A stretch of 64,000 nucleotides of DNA, from positions 1,240,001 through 1,304,000 of the forward strand of contig OZ038440.1 in assembly GCA_964036275.1 (NCBI GenBank), written 5' to 3'. The position numbers and the translations under genes are program-made. Below, piece by piece: positions 12,921 through 24,027 of the stretch (the first letter of the stretch is position 1; each line of letters begins with the position of its first letter). Under the pieces are notes generated by a model. It was not told the origin of the DNA. It made no database searches and saw only the letters and a list, made by a program, of their open reading frames with translations. The DNA comes from Litoditis marina. Taxonomy: Eukaryota; Nematoda; Chromadorea; Rhabditida; Rhabditidae.

Positions 12921-14109
12921 ATGCGAACTTTCCTGAGTACCCTCTCGCTTCTTCTGGTTTCTACGTCATCTGTACCGCAAGCGAGTGATGATGATGGATT
13001 GCAGGTGAGTTCGAATGAAGTCTTATAGCTAATTTTGCTGTTTTGGTGAGTGTACTGAAGGATGAGAAATGATCGCACTTTTTGCAAACGAACGGAGATG
13101 AATGATTTTCGGTTCGAGTACCACCTGACACTGCTGCTTCGGTTGCCCTCTCCCCCGCGCCTGTCGCCCTCTGAAAAGTTCTTCAGAGCTGTAGAATGTT
13201 TGTATGCAGATTTTGGGAAGGTCAGAATATAGCTCTGCAAAGAAACCTGTTCACTATATTTCGCAGTGCACCCTATATCGCGGAAACCGCTATATATGGT
13301 TAGTTCAAGGATGGACTTGTGCTGCTCCACAAACTCATTAAGCATTTTCAGTTTGGAACAACTATCTACGACAAAGAGTGGAGAGAAGGAGCTACAGGAC
13401 AGGCAACTCATTCAATTTGCTACAGATTTGTGCGACACGTCTATCCTGGTCTGTTTCACCTTAGTTCAGTCTGAACACTATTTTATTGTTGTTTCATTTC
13501 CTCGGCCAACGAACTGTGTAGTTTTCGTCAAAAACGAGCCTGTGAACTACCGCAATTCGTTTAGTGTACAACTATGCACCACGCTCATCAGTCATTGCCT
13601 CAGCTTGCTCAGTCTTTATCATAGGTTCGAGAAATCCGAATTTCGTTATGACTTTTATCTTTTCTTTGCACGAAACCATACATTCTATTTCAATTCATGT
13701 TTCAGACGGTACGAGACTGTGTTATGAGTATGAGCACAAGTGTGGCGGTGCGAACCAAACTGTACAGGGAGCGACGTTGAAATTTCCAAATTCAACCGCA
13801 GACTGCTATAACAGTACAACTTTCCAAAACTACGTCAACAACACGTGGATTGAATTGCGGACCAAGTGGGACCACGGTGACTTTGGAACCACTACCACCA
13901 CCACGAAAAACACAGCTTCGATGACAACCACAACCAAACCCGCAGCTGTGGCCAACAACGTGACCCTCTGTCCAATTGTGACCACGAAGCCCCTGACCTC
14001 TACAGTATCCTCTCCTAAAACAACTACCTCTGCAGCACGTACAGAAAACGGAGTATTCTTCCAGATGTTTGTTTATTTCCTCATGACAATTTCCTTAATG
14101 AAGCTATGA
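12921..14109 (+). CDS. Four-cysteine secreted family, long form (gene B)
   Basis: Exons 12921..13004, 13352..13448 and 13706..14109 give 194 aa with phases 0 and 1, exactly as in the paralogues. Exon 1 is a signal peptide (MRTFLSTLSLLLVSTSS). Exon 2 has the family pattern: DKEW, then SICYRFVRHVY. Exon 3 has LCYEYEHKC, the third Cys in ADC, and FQNYVNNTW. A long Thr-rich stretch follows (TTTTTTKN, TTTTKP), then TTTSAARTENG and a 19-residue hydrophobic C-terminus, suggesting a GPI-anchored, O-glycosylated surface protein. At least five N-glycosylation sequons (NQT, NST, NST, NNT, NVT) are visible. This is the longest copy here. Gene C is convergent with it. Function unknown. Confidence 0.85.
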
Positions 14110-14310
14110 TAGACATTGTTTCTGTTTCGAGCTTGCCAGATACGAATTGCAAAGTGACTTGCACTTTGAGAAAGAAACGGTAACGCTCAAAGAGCGTGTG
14201 CTTCTTTTCTGGAGTGTCCAGTGTTTTTTTGCTGTGTTTCATTCTGGTTTTTAAATCGAGAACTGAAGTTTGGTTTTCTGATGAAATTTAAAACTATTGA
14301 CATTACATTA

Positions 14311-14677
14311 GGGTTGTTAAAAAATAAACTCGAAACTCGAAAAACTCGAAAATTTCAGAACTCGAAAAACTCGAAACTCGAAAAACTCGAAATTTCGAAA
14401 ACTCGAAAAACTCGAAACTCGAAAAACTCGAATTTTCTGAAACTCGAAAAACTCGAAACTCGAAAAACTCGAATTTTCTGAAACTCGAAAAACTCGAATT
14501 TTTTGAGATTGAAACTCGAAAAACTCGAAATTTCAAGTTCTGAGTTCAACTCGAAACTCGAAAAACTCGAAAATTTCCGAACTCGAAAAACTCGAAAATT
14601 TTCAGAACTCGAAAAACTCGAAACTCGAAAAACTCGAAACTCGAAAAACTCGAAATTTTCAACTCGATTAACAACCC
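14311..14677. mobile_element. CTCGAAAAA satellite-bearing element with TIRs and 7-bp TSD
   Basis: A 367-bp block bounded by GGGTTGTTAA and its inverse TTAACAACCC, each flanked directly by TACATTA (a target-site duplication). The interior is almost entirely an array of CTCGAAAAA/CTCGAAA units. The repeat gives long spurious ORFs on both strands. Confidence 0.8.
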
Positions 14678-15189
14678 TACATTACATGCACCCCAGATAG
14701 TTGTCTCACTACTGTATTTGGCAACTAGTGACACAATTCTAAACGCCTGAACTAAAAACATAAAGTTTCACTGTTGTGTTTCTGTAGGAAAATTATTTTA
14801 AGCTAGATAAATGCTTGAACTTTAGAGATCGTTTAACAAACGAACACACTTGTATCGGCTTTTTGTGTACATATCATGGGCTTGAACATGTTGGCTGTTA
14901 GTAATTCCATTTTTCTGATGCATTGCCCATGTTTGTATTCAACACATTGGAACAAAATTTGAACAGAAGACGTGATCGAAAACTTTATGAGTGTTAAACA
15001 GTTACACAACTTCGATTGGAAACCCACAACCTGACCAACATAACCCTTTTAAAACCAACCCATAATCCACCCCGGGTGCTTATCAATAAGACAACAAAAA
15101 TCACATGAATATCTATTGGAAAACTGAGTATTTCGATATTTCGATGTCACACATTTTGAACCCTCAATCAGGAACAACATATAGGTTGG

Positions 15190-16513
15190 TTAGAAAAAAC
15201 CCATAATCCATCCCAGGTGCTTATCAATAAGACAAAGTAGATCGCATGACTCCTCAATTTCTTCCGTAACCGGCTCGTGCTCAGTGCAAGTGGTGGTCTC
15301 GACGCTTGTGGGAGTCACACTGGTTGGGGTGGTGATGGAACTTGGGGAGGTGACGGAAGTTGTGCTGCTGCTCACGGTAGAGGTGATCGGGCTGTTGTGG
15401 AAGTTGTTCAGAACGGTATTCCATCTGGTATTGGCATAGTTCGTGAACGAATTCTGGTCGTAGCAGTTGGTTTCACTGATTGGGATCGTATTGACCACAT
15501 TGTTCAGATCGGAACAGTCTGGTTGGTATTCATGACACTCTCCCGGTTGATCTGAAAATGAAATGAACTGTTCAGGCAACAATCAATTCCGTGCACTTTA
15601 TCGGGTTGCACGATCGAGGTATGTAGTTTCGCTGCAATGTTGTTTGCATTCGATTACAATATTCATATTTCTTTTTTTCTTGGCGAAACCCATACAACGC
15701 CTTGTCACGAGAAGAGCCGATGGGAGTGGCCAATAGAAAAGGGGACAAACGGTAAAGGGGACGACCGGGGGACAAGGGATAAAGGGGACGAGGCTGGACG
15801 AAATAATTGAGGAAAAAATCATAATTATCAGTACTGAGGTGACTACATTAACACTAATAGTACCATATAAACGGTTTTAGTTAGCAATATGAGCCGCAGA
15901 ACCAATATATATCTCGTTTTACCAGACATATTTTCCACACGCTCGCCCCTTCACCCCTCGTCCCCTTTGCTAATTCCCGATGAGAGTAAACTATCATTCT
16001 TTACATTTATTTCCTGAACCCAAAATTTTCGGCGTTTTAATGGTCTCTCAATGGTGTTTTATATATTCTGACTAACCAGTGTAAACTCGTTTCACGAATC
16101 TGTAGCAAATCGAGCGGTATGGCTGATTTTGGTCTATCCACGATTTGTCAATTGTCATGTTCTGAAAGTCAGATACGGAGAGAGTGGAGAAAGCAGATTA
16201 TTAAGAGATATATGATAGAATATACCATTTGTTTTACTGCTCTCAGTCATTCCGCGTCTGATTGAGATAATAGATGGTTGCGTAAATCTTTTATGTTTTC
16301 GAGTCTTCATACAGAATTGTTCTTGTATGTTATCAATTCTTCATACAGAATAGCTCTTCAAAGGATTGAATGAATGAGTTTAATATCGGTTACAGAGGAT
16401 TGAATTTGTGTGTGGATCATTTTTATCTAAAAATTTATAGAACTTACATTTGCTCCATTTGTTGGAAAAGCCGCGATGCCTGCAACTAAGCCTGAGAAGA
16501 GAACGATCAGCAT
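15190..16513 (-). CDS. Four-cysteine secreted family, long form (gene C)
   Basis: Minus-strand exons 16513..16448, 16161..16077 and 15551..15190; 170 aa with phases 0 and 1. Exon 1 is a signal peptide (MLIVLFSGLVAGIAAF). Exon 2 has DKSW and SICYRFVKRVYT. Exon 3 has ECHEYQPDC, the third family Cys in ETNC, RWNTVLNNFHNS, and a Ser/Thr-rich stretch. It differs from the other long forms after the Thr tract. Instead of TTTSA plus a hydrophobic tail it has an acidic segment with three extra Cys (TCTEH, SCDLLC) and ends WIMGFF, so it is probably secreted rather than lipid-anchored. A TATAAAAG box lies upstream. G-rich GGGGACAAA-type repeats (about 15735-15795) and their inverse (about 15945-15972) sit in the second intron. 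Confidence 0.85.
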
Positions 16514-16989
16514 CCTTCTGAATAACTGGACAATGTTTCTGTGCTCCAATCAGAGGCTTTTATAGCCTGGATTGACAAGAACGACTCTCATTAATGACAA
16601 AATTTGTATTGTGTTCAAAATAAACTACCTCTTCTGATGGCAAAGGCGACATAAACTGAACAAACAATGCGGCTTCAGGAAAATGGCAGTGAAAATGTTA
16701 GAAGCTGTATTCTGAATGTCCCGGCAATGGCATTCTTGTTTTCGAGTCACTAGCGAGAGCTAAACAAAGTTGTTTTATGAAACAAGCCGACTGTTGAAGT
16801 CGCAGCCAAGTAAAGTTGCACTCAAAGTAGTACGATGTACCACACAGACCGACGCCTGTTCTGATTGCGCATCAACGGCGAGCTCGTTCGAGAACCGCAA
16901 TTCATAATATTATACTCACACAATTATGTAGGTGTGAGGCTGTATCCTGTCCTGAATACATTATTCTTCTGTATCAGCGTAACTACCCA

Positions 16990-18690
16990 CTCTTCATTTA
17001 GTTAGTTTTCTGTGTCGAGAGAGAACAACAAAGCAAAACTGTCACCAAAACGTAACCGACATTAGTATAAAAAACGGATGTAAAGAAGGTTAAGATTAGT
17101 CTGGATGAAAAGTGTGCAAGAAATATGAAAGAAGTCCAATAAAAACATTTTGAGGAGAAGGGTAATCTCGCTCGGTTTGAAATTTCAAAAAAAAATGGAT
17201 ACCGAGTTTTTTTGTTACCGAAAAGAAAACTTCTGACTGCGACTGCTACAGGCAGGAATCGAACCTTCGTTCGCCGTGCGTGAATAGAGCTTTCATCCAA
17301 GTCTCCATTCAGACATGTGAATGGGAGTGAAAACCTAGCTGTACCCGCCTGTCATGAGATCTTCATTGGAAAACGTCTTTCTACAACACGTTAACCTAGA
17401 TTACTGCTCTGCAGTATGATCTCTTCACAAGCTTATCGATATAAGAAATGTAGAGAGAGTTCAACGAGTTTTCACGCAAGTAGTTTACGGTAGATGTAGA
17501 TTATCAGACACAAGGGTACGTTACCACCAAAGACTAAAGTCTCTTGGTCTCGAGACACTCTATGAAAGACGAGTGAAGCATGATCTAATACTGTTTCACA
17601 AAATTCTGAAAAAAGACGTCTCTCTTGAGCTGAGTACGTTTCTTCGTTTCCGTCCTTGTGGTGATCGGCACAATATGTATAGTCGAAATGGTTTTTCTTT
17701 CGAAATCCCTAAGTTTAGCAACACAATAATGGAAAACACTTTTTTTTGTTAGGGTTGCAAAATGGTACCCAAAACTACCTACTGAAGTCATGAGTGTAGA
17801 TTCTGCAAAACGTTTTAGTGAAAGTCTCAAAAAGATTAACATTCTTGAAACACTCGCCCTCATTTCACCTCTCAATTGAGATATCTATCCGTTGGATGAA
17901 AGGTTTGTTTTAGTTCCTTTTTCCTAGAGAGAGAGAGAGGTTGGTAAGAAAGAGAGAGAGACAGAGAGAGAGGGGAGAGAGATTTTACATACCAATTGAG
18001 TTATGTATGTTCTCAATATTGTTGTTACAGTCTGAATGCACCCTGCACGAATCTGTTTCCTGATTTCAATCTACATACCATCAAACAATAACAATACTAC
18101 AATACTCCCCCGAGTTCCCCTCTCGTTTCTTTCGCCTTCACATTTTTGTCTAATATTTTTTTCCTATAATTGAATCACGATTCAATAAATATTCTTATTC
18201 TCATTCTTATTCTTAAACTCCTATTTAATTTTTACTTTCACGAAACCGGTCTATCCATGATTTTTCGCGAGACTATTTTCAGCCCTCCCACACGTAATAT
18301 TCAAATTTCAGACATACCTAAAAAATACATATACCTCAACTTTTTTATAGCTTTTCAACAATGTAAGAATTTCCGGAATGAGTTGATTTTGAGCGAAACT
18401 ATGCCGAGATTTGAGGAGGCGGACACTTTTGTCGCCGCCGCCGCCGCCTCCGAGCACGGAAGCCATTTTTGCGAGACGTTTGGCCCTCCAACTCCTCTCA
18501 ACTAATTCACTTGGAACGTGAACGTAGTGTCTTGTAGACGTGTTGCCCTTGTTGCCCAGTGATTCATGCAAATATCTAGGAAAATGGTCGACGTACTTTG
18601 AAGAAAATGGTAATAAACTGTTTTGGAATGTCTGCAGACCTCTGAACCAAAACTAATCTGCGCAGCGCTCCGCGCTGCGCCCGATATTGA
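16990..18690 (-). repeat. Composite dispersed repeat, copy 1, split by a LINE
   Basis: The minus strand matches the plus-strand copy at about 31990-32640: a GCGCAGCGCGGAGCGCTGCGC end, a GGCGGCGGCGGCGGCGACAA block, then a tRNA-like part (about 17335-17240, read on minus) with A-box-like and B-box-like GGTTCGATTCC sequences. The tRNA-like part is followed by CTGCC but has no full acceptor stem, so I read it as tRNA-derived rather than a tRNA gene. The copy is interrupted at 17394-18212. Confidence 0.65.
17394..18212 (+). mobile_element. 5'-truncated LINE (CR1/Jockey-like) insertion
   Basis: The open frame from LDYCSAV onward reads VERVQRVFTQVVYGR, SLGLETLYERRVKHDLILFHK and, after one frameshift, RVAKWYPKLPTEV. 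This is the C-terminal end of a CR1/Jockey-type reverse transcriptase. Two clear lesions: TGA at 17417 where Trp is expected, and an extra T in the T8 run at about 17740. A (GA)n-rich 3' region and a TTCTTATTCTCATTCTTATT tail follow. The second copy of the host repeat lacks this segment. The junction carries TTAA on both sides. Confidence 0.75.
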
Positions 18691-19132
18691 GCTCGAACTC
18701 AAAAAATCAGAACTTTGTTCCAAGAGCTGGGTAGGGCATCTACTGATGGGGGGTCCTACCGGCATATAGATGTTAAAAGCCCGAAATGCCTAGGTGACAT
18801 GACTTCACAGGTGGATTCTAGGTTTTATTCATTTTATTCCATTTCTACCTTTACATTCTATAACTTATTTTTATATATCTTCACTTTACTATGTCTTCTT
18901 CATATAAAATGTTGTATAGGCATCTACACAATCATACCGTAGAAGACCACATACAGAATACAAGAACAGTACTCTAGCATTGGACGAAAGCTATTTCACC
19001 ATCAAAATATTCTAGAGATTAGGAAATCTATGTAGGAATTGGATGATTCACGTTGATCAAATATACGTGCTATCACGCGGTAAAAGTTCAGATGTGACGT
19101 TGTTCTCTCGATCTATGCATGCACACGTCATC
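18691..19132. other. Intergenic
   Basis: No gene or structured repeat recognised. Confidence 0.4.
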
Positions 19133-19178
19133 CGTTATCAGTGTCAAGAAACCTTTTTAACTGCACCGAGATAGTTCA
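19133..19178 (+). promoter_or_regulatory. Conserved GATA-type promoter module of gene D
   Basis: Starts CGTTATCAG (reverse complement of CTGATAACG, containing TGATAA), followed by an A-rich spacer, CTTTTTAACTG and GTTCAC. The same order and spacing occur before E, F and G. It lies 23-68 bp upstream of the gene D ATG. Confidence 0.6.
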
Positions 19179-19200
19179 CCGGCACAGTTCAGCGATAAAT

Positions 19201-20399
19201 ATGCTCAACGTTCTCTTCCTTTTTGCTTCTGCACTCATATTATCACCCTCCACAGCAGCAGTTTTACGACCGGACGTTTCTAACAAAACATTGGTAGGTT
19301 ACAAAATCAACTTTTAGTGCCGGTGCATTATTGGCCTCCATACTGCTTTTCTTCACAAGTTATTAACAAGGCTTTCATTCAATTATGTGTAGAATTAAAT
19401 AGCACTTATTTCTCAGTAGCTCGTTTCATCAAACACAGGACGGTTTTGATGCAACAGAAACGCAATTGCAAAAATATACGTTGTTCGTGTAGCTCGCGCA
19501 CAATACTGATTCAACATTGTTAACAAATGAAGCAGATTAGGTGATTGCATTTCATGCAAAAAGCAAAAAAGTTTTTTTATGTTTTTTCACTAATCTGCTC
19601 ATTCTTCTTTCGGTTTCAGACCGACACAACTTCTATAAACCGCGAGTGGCTAGGCCAGACGAACCACAACAAATACCAGTTTTGCTACAAGTTTGTAAGG
19701 CAAATATACACTGGTCAGTTTACTCATTTTTCTACGTATTCAAAGAGGCTATAAAATTAGAGATAATTATAATTAGAAGGGATTCTGCATTTCTATCGTT
19801 TACCCGCTCTCAAAACCAACAATCAATGAACGGTCTTGTTATTGGGAGACCCGGTCGTGCAAGTCCAGATTGTGCAAAGCACCGGGTTCAATCTTGAAAA
19901 AGTTGTAAAAAGCAAGACAACGACATTGACAAGGGAACTAAATAGTTGCATGGAAATGTTTTTTCACATAAATGGGGATGATACAATAATGCAGAACTAC
20001 TGTCATATCTCGGTGTGGTTTACCTTTTTAGGGCAAGTTAAATGTATGATGTATCACATGGAACTTCTCCTCCCAAACCTACTTTTTGCAGATCATTCCA
20101 ACGTGTGCTTTGAGTATCAGCCGGATTGTGTCGATCTTTACAAGTTTCCCAACATGACGGGGTCGACTGCTATCACTGATGCGGACTGCTTAAACCAAAC
20201 TATCTTCGAAACGTACGCTAATGTTAGATATCAGGTTGTTTTGCAAAACTACCAAAATAGCTTGAAAGAGGTCACGACCGCTACCACTACCCCCAGCATG
20301 GATACTACCACCTCTGCAGGTCACACTGATAGCGATATGCTGATGAAACTTCCAATCTACTTAGTTGGCTTAGTATATTCTGTGAGAAACTTCGTGTAG
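19201..20399 (+). CDS. Four-cysteine secreted family, long form (gene D)
   Basis: Exons 19201..19293, 19620..19713 and 20092..20399 give 164 aa with phases 0 and 1. Exon 1 encodes the signal peptide (MLNVLFLFASALILSPSTAA). Exon 2 has NREWLGQ and FCYKFVRQIYT. Exon 3 has VCFEYQPDC, SDAxC-like DADC, and ETYANVRYQVVLQNYQNS with Tyr for the usual Trp. A short Thr-rich stretch then leads to TTTSAGHTDSD and a hydrophobic end, again GPI-like. The conserved GATA module lies directly upstream. Function unknown. Confidence 0.85.
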
Positions 20400-21714
20400 T
20401 TATGAAATTGTGGCAAAAACGCTTTTATGTCAATGTTGCTTTCATGTTTGTATCCATTGAATTATTAATCACTTCACCTTCTGCATGTAAATTTTGATGT
20501 GGTTTTCATACTCCCTCACTATAATAAAATTAACATTGTCGATAAACAAAACTTTCCAATTCAAAATAAACTGTTCATTCACCGCTGTTAACGCATCAGT
20601 CCTAGAAACTTTTTGCTTCCATCTCCATTTTTGCTCTAAAAGTCAAACAATGTGGAATATTCATAGCTCAACCTACTTCAACTTAAAACGTATCCGATTT
20701 TGAGATTCTGTTTCACGTTTTATACGATACTGTGGGTTTTTATTTAAAATACTCATAGAACTTTAAAAAACTTAAAAACTCATAGTTGGATTAGTACATT
20801 TATTATTGAGTTGTCTGAATTATTTCACCACGCATCTTTCAAGTGGCACGATAATCTTGTGCTGTGTGTTTGATAGATGCAGATTAAAGGGACCGAAAAA
20901 GTTCCTTTTAATTTGGAGGTTTGAGCTGATTAGTCGATTTTGTTCACATTAAAAAACCAAAATCATTCATATTGATGTCAACTTCCTGTCTTTCCGCGTG
21001 TTCTAAAAATGGGGCGCGACCACGCGCACGTTCATACACCGCCGAGTTCACCTACGTACAAAATTTTCAAAATGTCCATAAAATTAAAAAACCTTATTCA
21101 AAACATGGTCGTAATTATATATATGAAGTCTGTGAACAAAAATTTATGAATATCATGATAACTACAAAGCAGTGATAGATTAAAAATTGCTGCATTACAG
21201 TGACCAAAATCTTGTTGGATTCAATTTTGGTCCGTAATAATATGGTTTTTTGAACCTGAGGCAGCATCTATACGTTTTAAAGAGAAGAGAGGCAGCATCT
21301 ATACGTTTTACGTCAGCTGATTGTTCCGGCGTTAACGTCAGAAAGCATAAAAACGTGCTGGTTTCAACTCGCCATGTTAAAGGAACCGTACCTGAAAGAA
21401 TCATGTATGCTGTTTCTTGTTAAAGAGTTTTGTTCCTTACATCAAATTCAATAATCCAAATGATTATTGAGAGAAATAACGCCAACAGTTTACGAGTTAC
21501 TGTAATGCAGAATCATAAATCTCTCACAGTTTTTTTCTTCATATGTTCACAAATCATCTTGTTTTAATTGTGGAAACGCTGTCTAGCGAAAATGGTAGCT
21601 CTGGTGATGTTATTGATACGGTTTTGTTTTATCAACATTTTGAATTTTGTGCTTAGGTAAACATGAACACGGTGTAACATGTGCGTAGGAAAATACAAGA
21701 TGTGTGAAAAAACC
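20400..21714. other. Intergenic
   Basis: No gene supported. A 22-bp direct repeat (GAGGCAGCATCTATACGTTT core) occurs twice at about 21248-21312. Confidence 0.5.
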
Positions 21715-21988
21715 TATCACGGGGAGAGTTTTTGACGTGTAATTCAATACAACGAACGTGTTTTAAACCACCTAATTAATTGTGTTAAAATTTCCACAGA
21801 AACTCAGACAGCAGAGAGTTAGGAGCAATTTGGGTTGACTCCCTGAAACCTTTCATTATCACGATACAGGTCAGACTATATAATTATCAGAACTACTCCA
21901 TCCACATGCTCCATAGTGAAACATTAGAGAGGTATTGGTTCATAGTGACTTCGTCCAAGGCAATAAAACATTTATGTCGTCATTTGCT

Positions 21989-22034
21989 CGTTATCAGACG
22001 AAGAAACACTTTTAACTGTATTCACACCGTTCCC
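21989..22034 (+). promoter_or_regulatory. Conserved GATA-type promoter module of locus E
   Basis: CGTTATCAG, spacer, CACTTTTAACTG, then CCGTTCCC, matching the module of gene F and aligned with D and G. Confidence 0.55.
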
Positions 22035-22054
22035 AGCCACATTGCTTAGCAAAT

Positions 22055-22144
22055 ATGCTCGTGGTTCTTTTGCTTATCGGTGCTGCACTCATATCATCCT
22101 CTCCAGCACCAGTGTTACAATTAGATATTCCAATTACAACAGTG
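22055..22144 (+). pseudogene. Orphan first exon of a four-cysteine gene (locus E)
   Basis: Thirty codons encoding an intact signal peptide (MLVVLLLIGAALISSS) with a good GTAAGT donor. No second or third family exon follows before the duplication breakpoint at 22356. It differs from gene F exon 1 by few codons (for example Asp for His near the end). It is a truncated duplicate. In principle it could splice onto the adjacent kinase sequence, but no evidence shows that it does. Confidence 0.85.
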
Positions 22145-22356
22145 GTAAGTAAGTTCACTTATATTTACCGTTCTGAGTGGGTGTGCTAGACAATTCCGGC
22201 AGTTTTGTCTGAACTTGGGCCTCTCGTGTTGTGCACTCTTTTGTGGTATTTCGACAGGATGTAGAAGCAGAGAGGTAGTGTATATTTGTAGAGACGCAGG
22301 TTTTGATAGAGAGTATGGGATTTACGTGTACACCTCTAGAATCGCTTTCACAAATT

Positions 22357-24027
22357 AAATTGACCATGTCGACCTAAATGAGTTGGATTGGCCGTGGTGG
22401 GCCCCCGAATGTATCATGTACCGATGCTTCGACATTCTCACCGATATTTGGGCATTTGGATGCGTCATGTTTGAGGTCTGTTCTGTTGTCTTTTTTCATT
22501 TTACACTCACAAGGAAAAGTGTTCGCAAACGACTAGTAGCTTCATACAAGTTTGATGATTTGATTGGCGAAAAAACATTTTCCGACAGCCGAATGTTTCT
22601 CTGACAAACTTTATTGATTTACTTCTAGATAATGCACATGGGGACCACTCTATAAGCATATGAGAATCCGCTGTTCGAGGGACCAATGGAGTGAGTTTGA
22701 ACTATTGCTAACTGTCTTTCGTTCTATGTTCTCTGGTTGTTGTTGTAGTCTGTACCTGTTTCTCTCTGGTTTTAATTGATCCGGTTCATTCTGATAAAAC
22801 ACTTGTTTTTACACTAAAAGTAATCGAAAGTTTAGAAAAGTTTTACACGCTGTACGTTACTTTGAGCGTGTTGTAGAGATTATTGGTAGTTTCTTGAGAG
22901 TTCATATCAGAATAAAGATAGATAAACAAAATAGTATAAGATAGAACATTTGAGAGATAATGTAAACATCGGATAGATAATTGTTATTTTATTCGTTGGT
23001 GAAATATTTGCAGACTTCTTCGATTCTTCGATCAGGGTACGAAAATGCAGACAGTGGAGCCGGAGGAGCTGGAGACCTTCATGTATGACGTCATCCAACG
23101 TTGCATGAGCAACGAGCCGGAGGTACAATCATTTATCTTGTAGTTTGGTTGATTTTTTTAAAGAAAATTGTGGTTTTGTCAGTGCTGTAGTTCCAATCTG
23201 CAAAATATCATAACAAATTTCAGGAAAAAAAATAATCTCCGAGATTATATTAGATTATTAGATTACTTAGGTTATCAATAAAGGTTGAAGGAAATTATAT
23301 CCATGGATATGTTTGACACTCAATTAACTCTGTTTCGAATTTTCAAAACTTAGTTCTACTACCATTCGAGAATGAAATTATTTATGTATTTAAGCATAAT
23401 ATTTTGCAGACGCGTCCCACGTTCGATCATTTGTTCTCGTTCTTCCGCGCTCTGCTGTTCGACTACACGCTCAGTCCAGATACGGTTTCTACCTACATTT
23501 TTCGAATTTCCTTTGCTTTTTCAGCTCTTTCTCTTTCTGCCCTCTACTTTTGGTTGTTTTATATCTTTTTCTCTTCAGCTTTTTCGTCTTTTTTTCTGAA
23601 AGTTTACTATAGTCTTCATATAGGTGAATATACTACTCATTTAAAACACATTCCTCTTCAGGTCATCTCTGAGTATATCGCCCAAGCGCCGGAAAAATTC
23701 GTCCACAAGTTCAAGAGAGGAAAGCTGATTGACAGAAAGGTTGGTTCATGAAAATATCCGTAAAAGCTCGTAAATGTGACCAATAGTCTTCTCAAAGAAC
23801 TAGAAACAGAGACTAATTCAACAGAATAGTATGTGGAAAAACGATAACGCCGTTCCTGCCCCTGATTGACAAAACTTCACTTCAAAACTTTAAGCTTCAT
23901 TTAGTAAATGATTTGTTCAGTCTATTGATTTTAATGCCAAATTTTATTGCCAATTTTACTGTATTATCTCTAATTATTTCAGGAGAGGAAAGAGGCCGAA
24001 ATGGCTGCTGAGAAGAAACAGAAGTAA
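22357..24027 (+). pseudogene. Truncated protein kinase, C-terminal lobe only
   Basis: Exons 22357-22475, 22629-22690, 23014-23122, 23410-23484, 23662-23739 and 23983-24027. They encode subdomain VIII (WWAPEC), IX (DIWAFGCVMFE), a linker, subdomain XI (IQRCMSNEPE, then RPTFDHLF) and a Lys/Glu-rich tail ending EKKQK. The ATP-binding lobe, catalytic HRD and DFG are absent because the fragment begins at the duplication breakpoint. Exon 22629-22690 has one in-frame TAA at 22653, yet every splice phase is preserved. The sequence resembles nematode tyrosine/TKL-type kinases. Loss of the N-terminal part makes it non-functional as a kinase; the stop suggests later decay. Confidence 0.75.

Larger units (their letters stand above)
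21715..22356 (+). repeat. Segmental duplication, copy 1 (partner 44963-45606)
   Basis: About 640 bp nearly identical to 44963-45606: promoter, first exon and most of intron 1 of a four-cysteine gene. Homology stops abruptly after CACAAATTAAAT; copy 2 continues into the rest of gene F while copy 1 runs straight into a kinase fragment. Confidence 0.9.

Noticed and set aside
14221..14761. Overlapping ORFs made of KLE/FEF repeats on both strands
   Set aside because: Artefact of the CTCGAAAAA array in the TIR-bounded element.
18170..18505. ORF with poly-Ala run
   Set aside because: Lies in the dispersed repeat; the Ala run comes from a GCC/GGC microsatellite also present, inverted, at about 32240.
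22383..22604. Stand-alone 73-aa gene
   Set aside because: The ORF reads past a GT donor; it is one exon of the truncated kinase.
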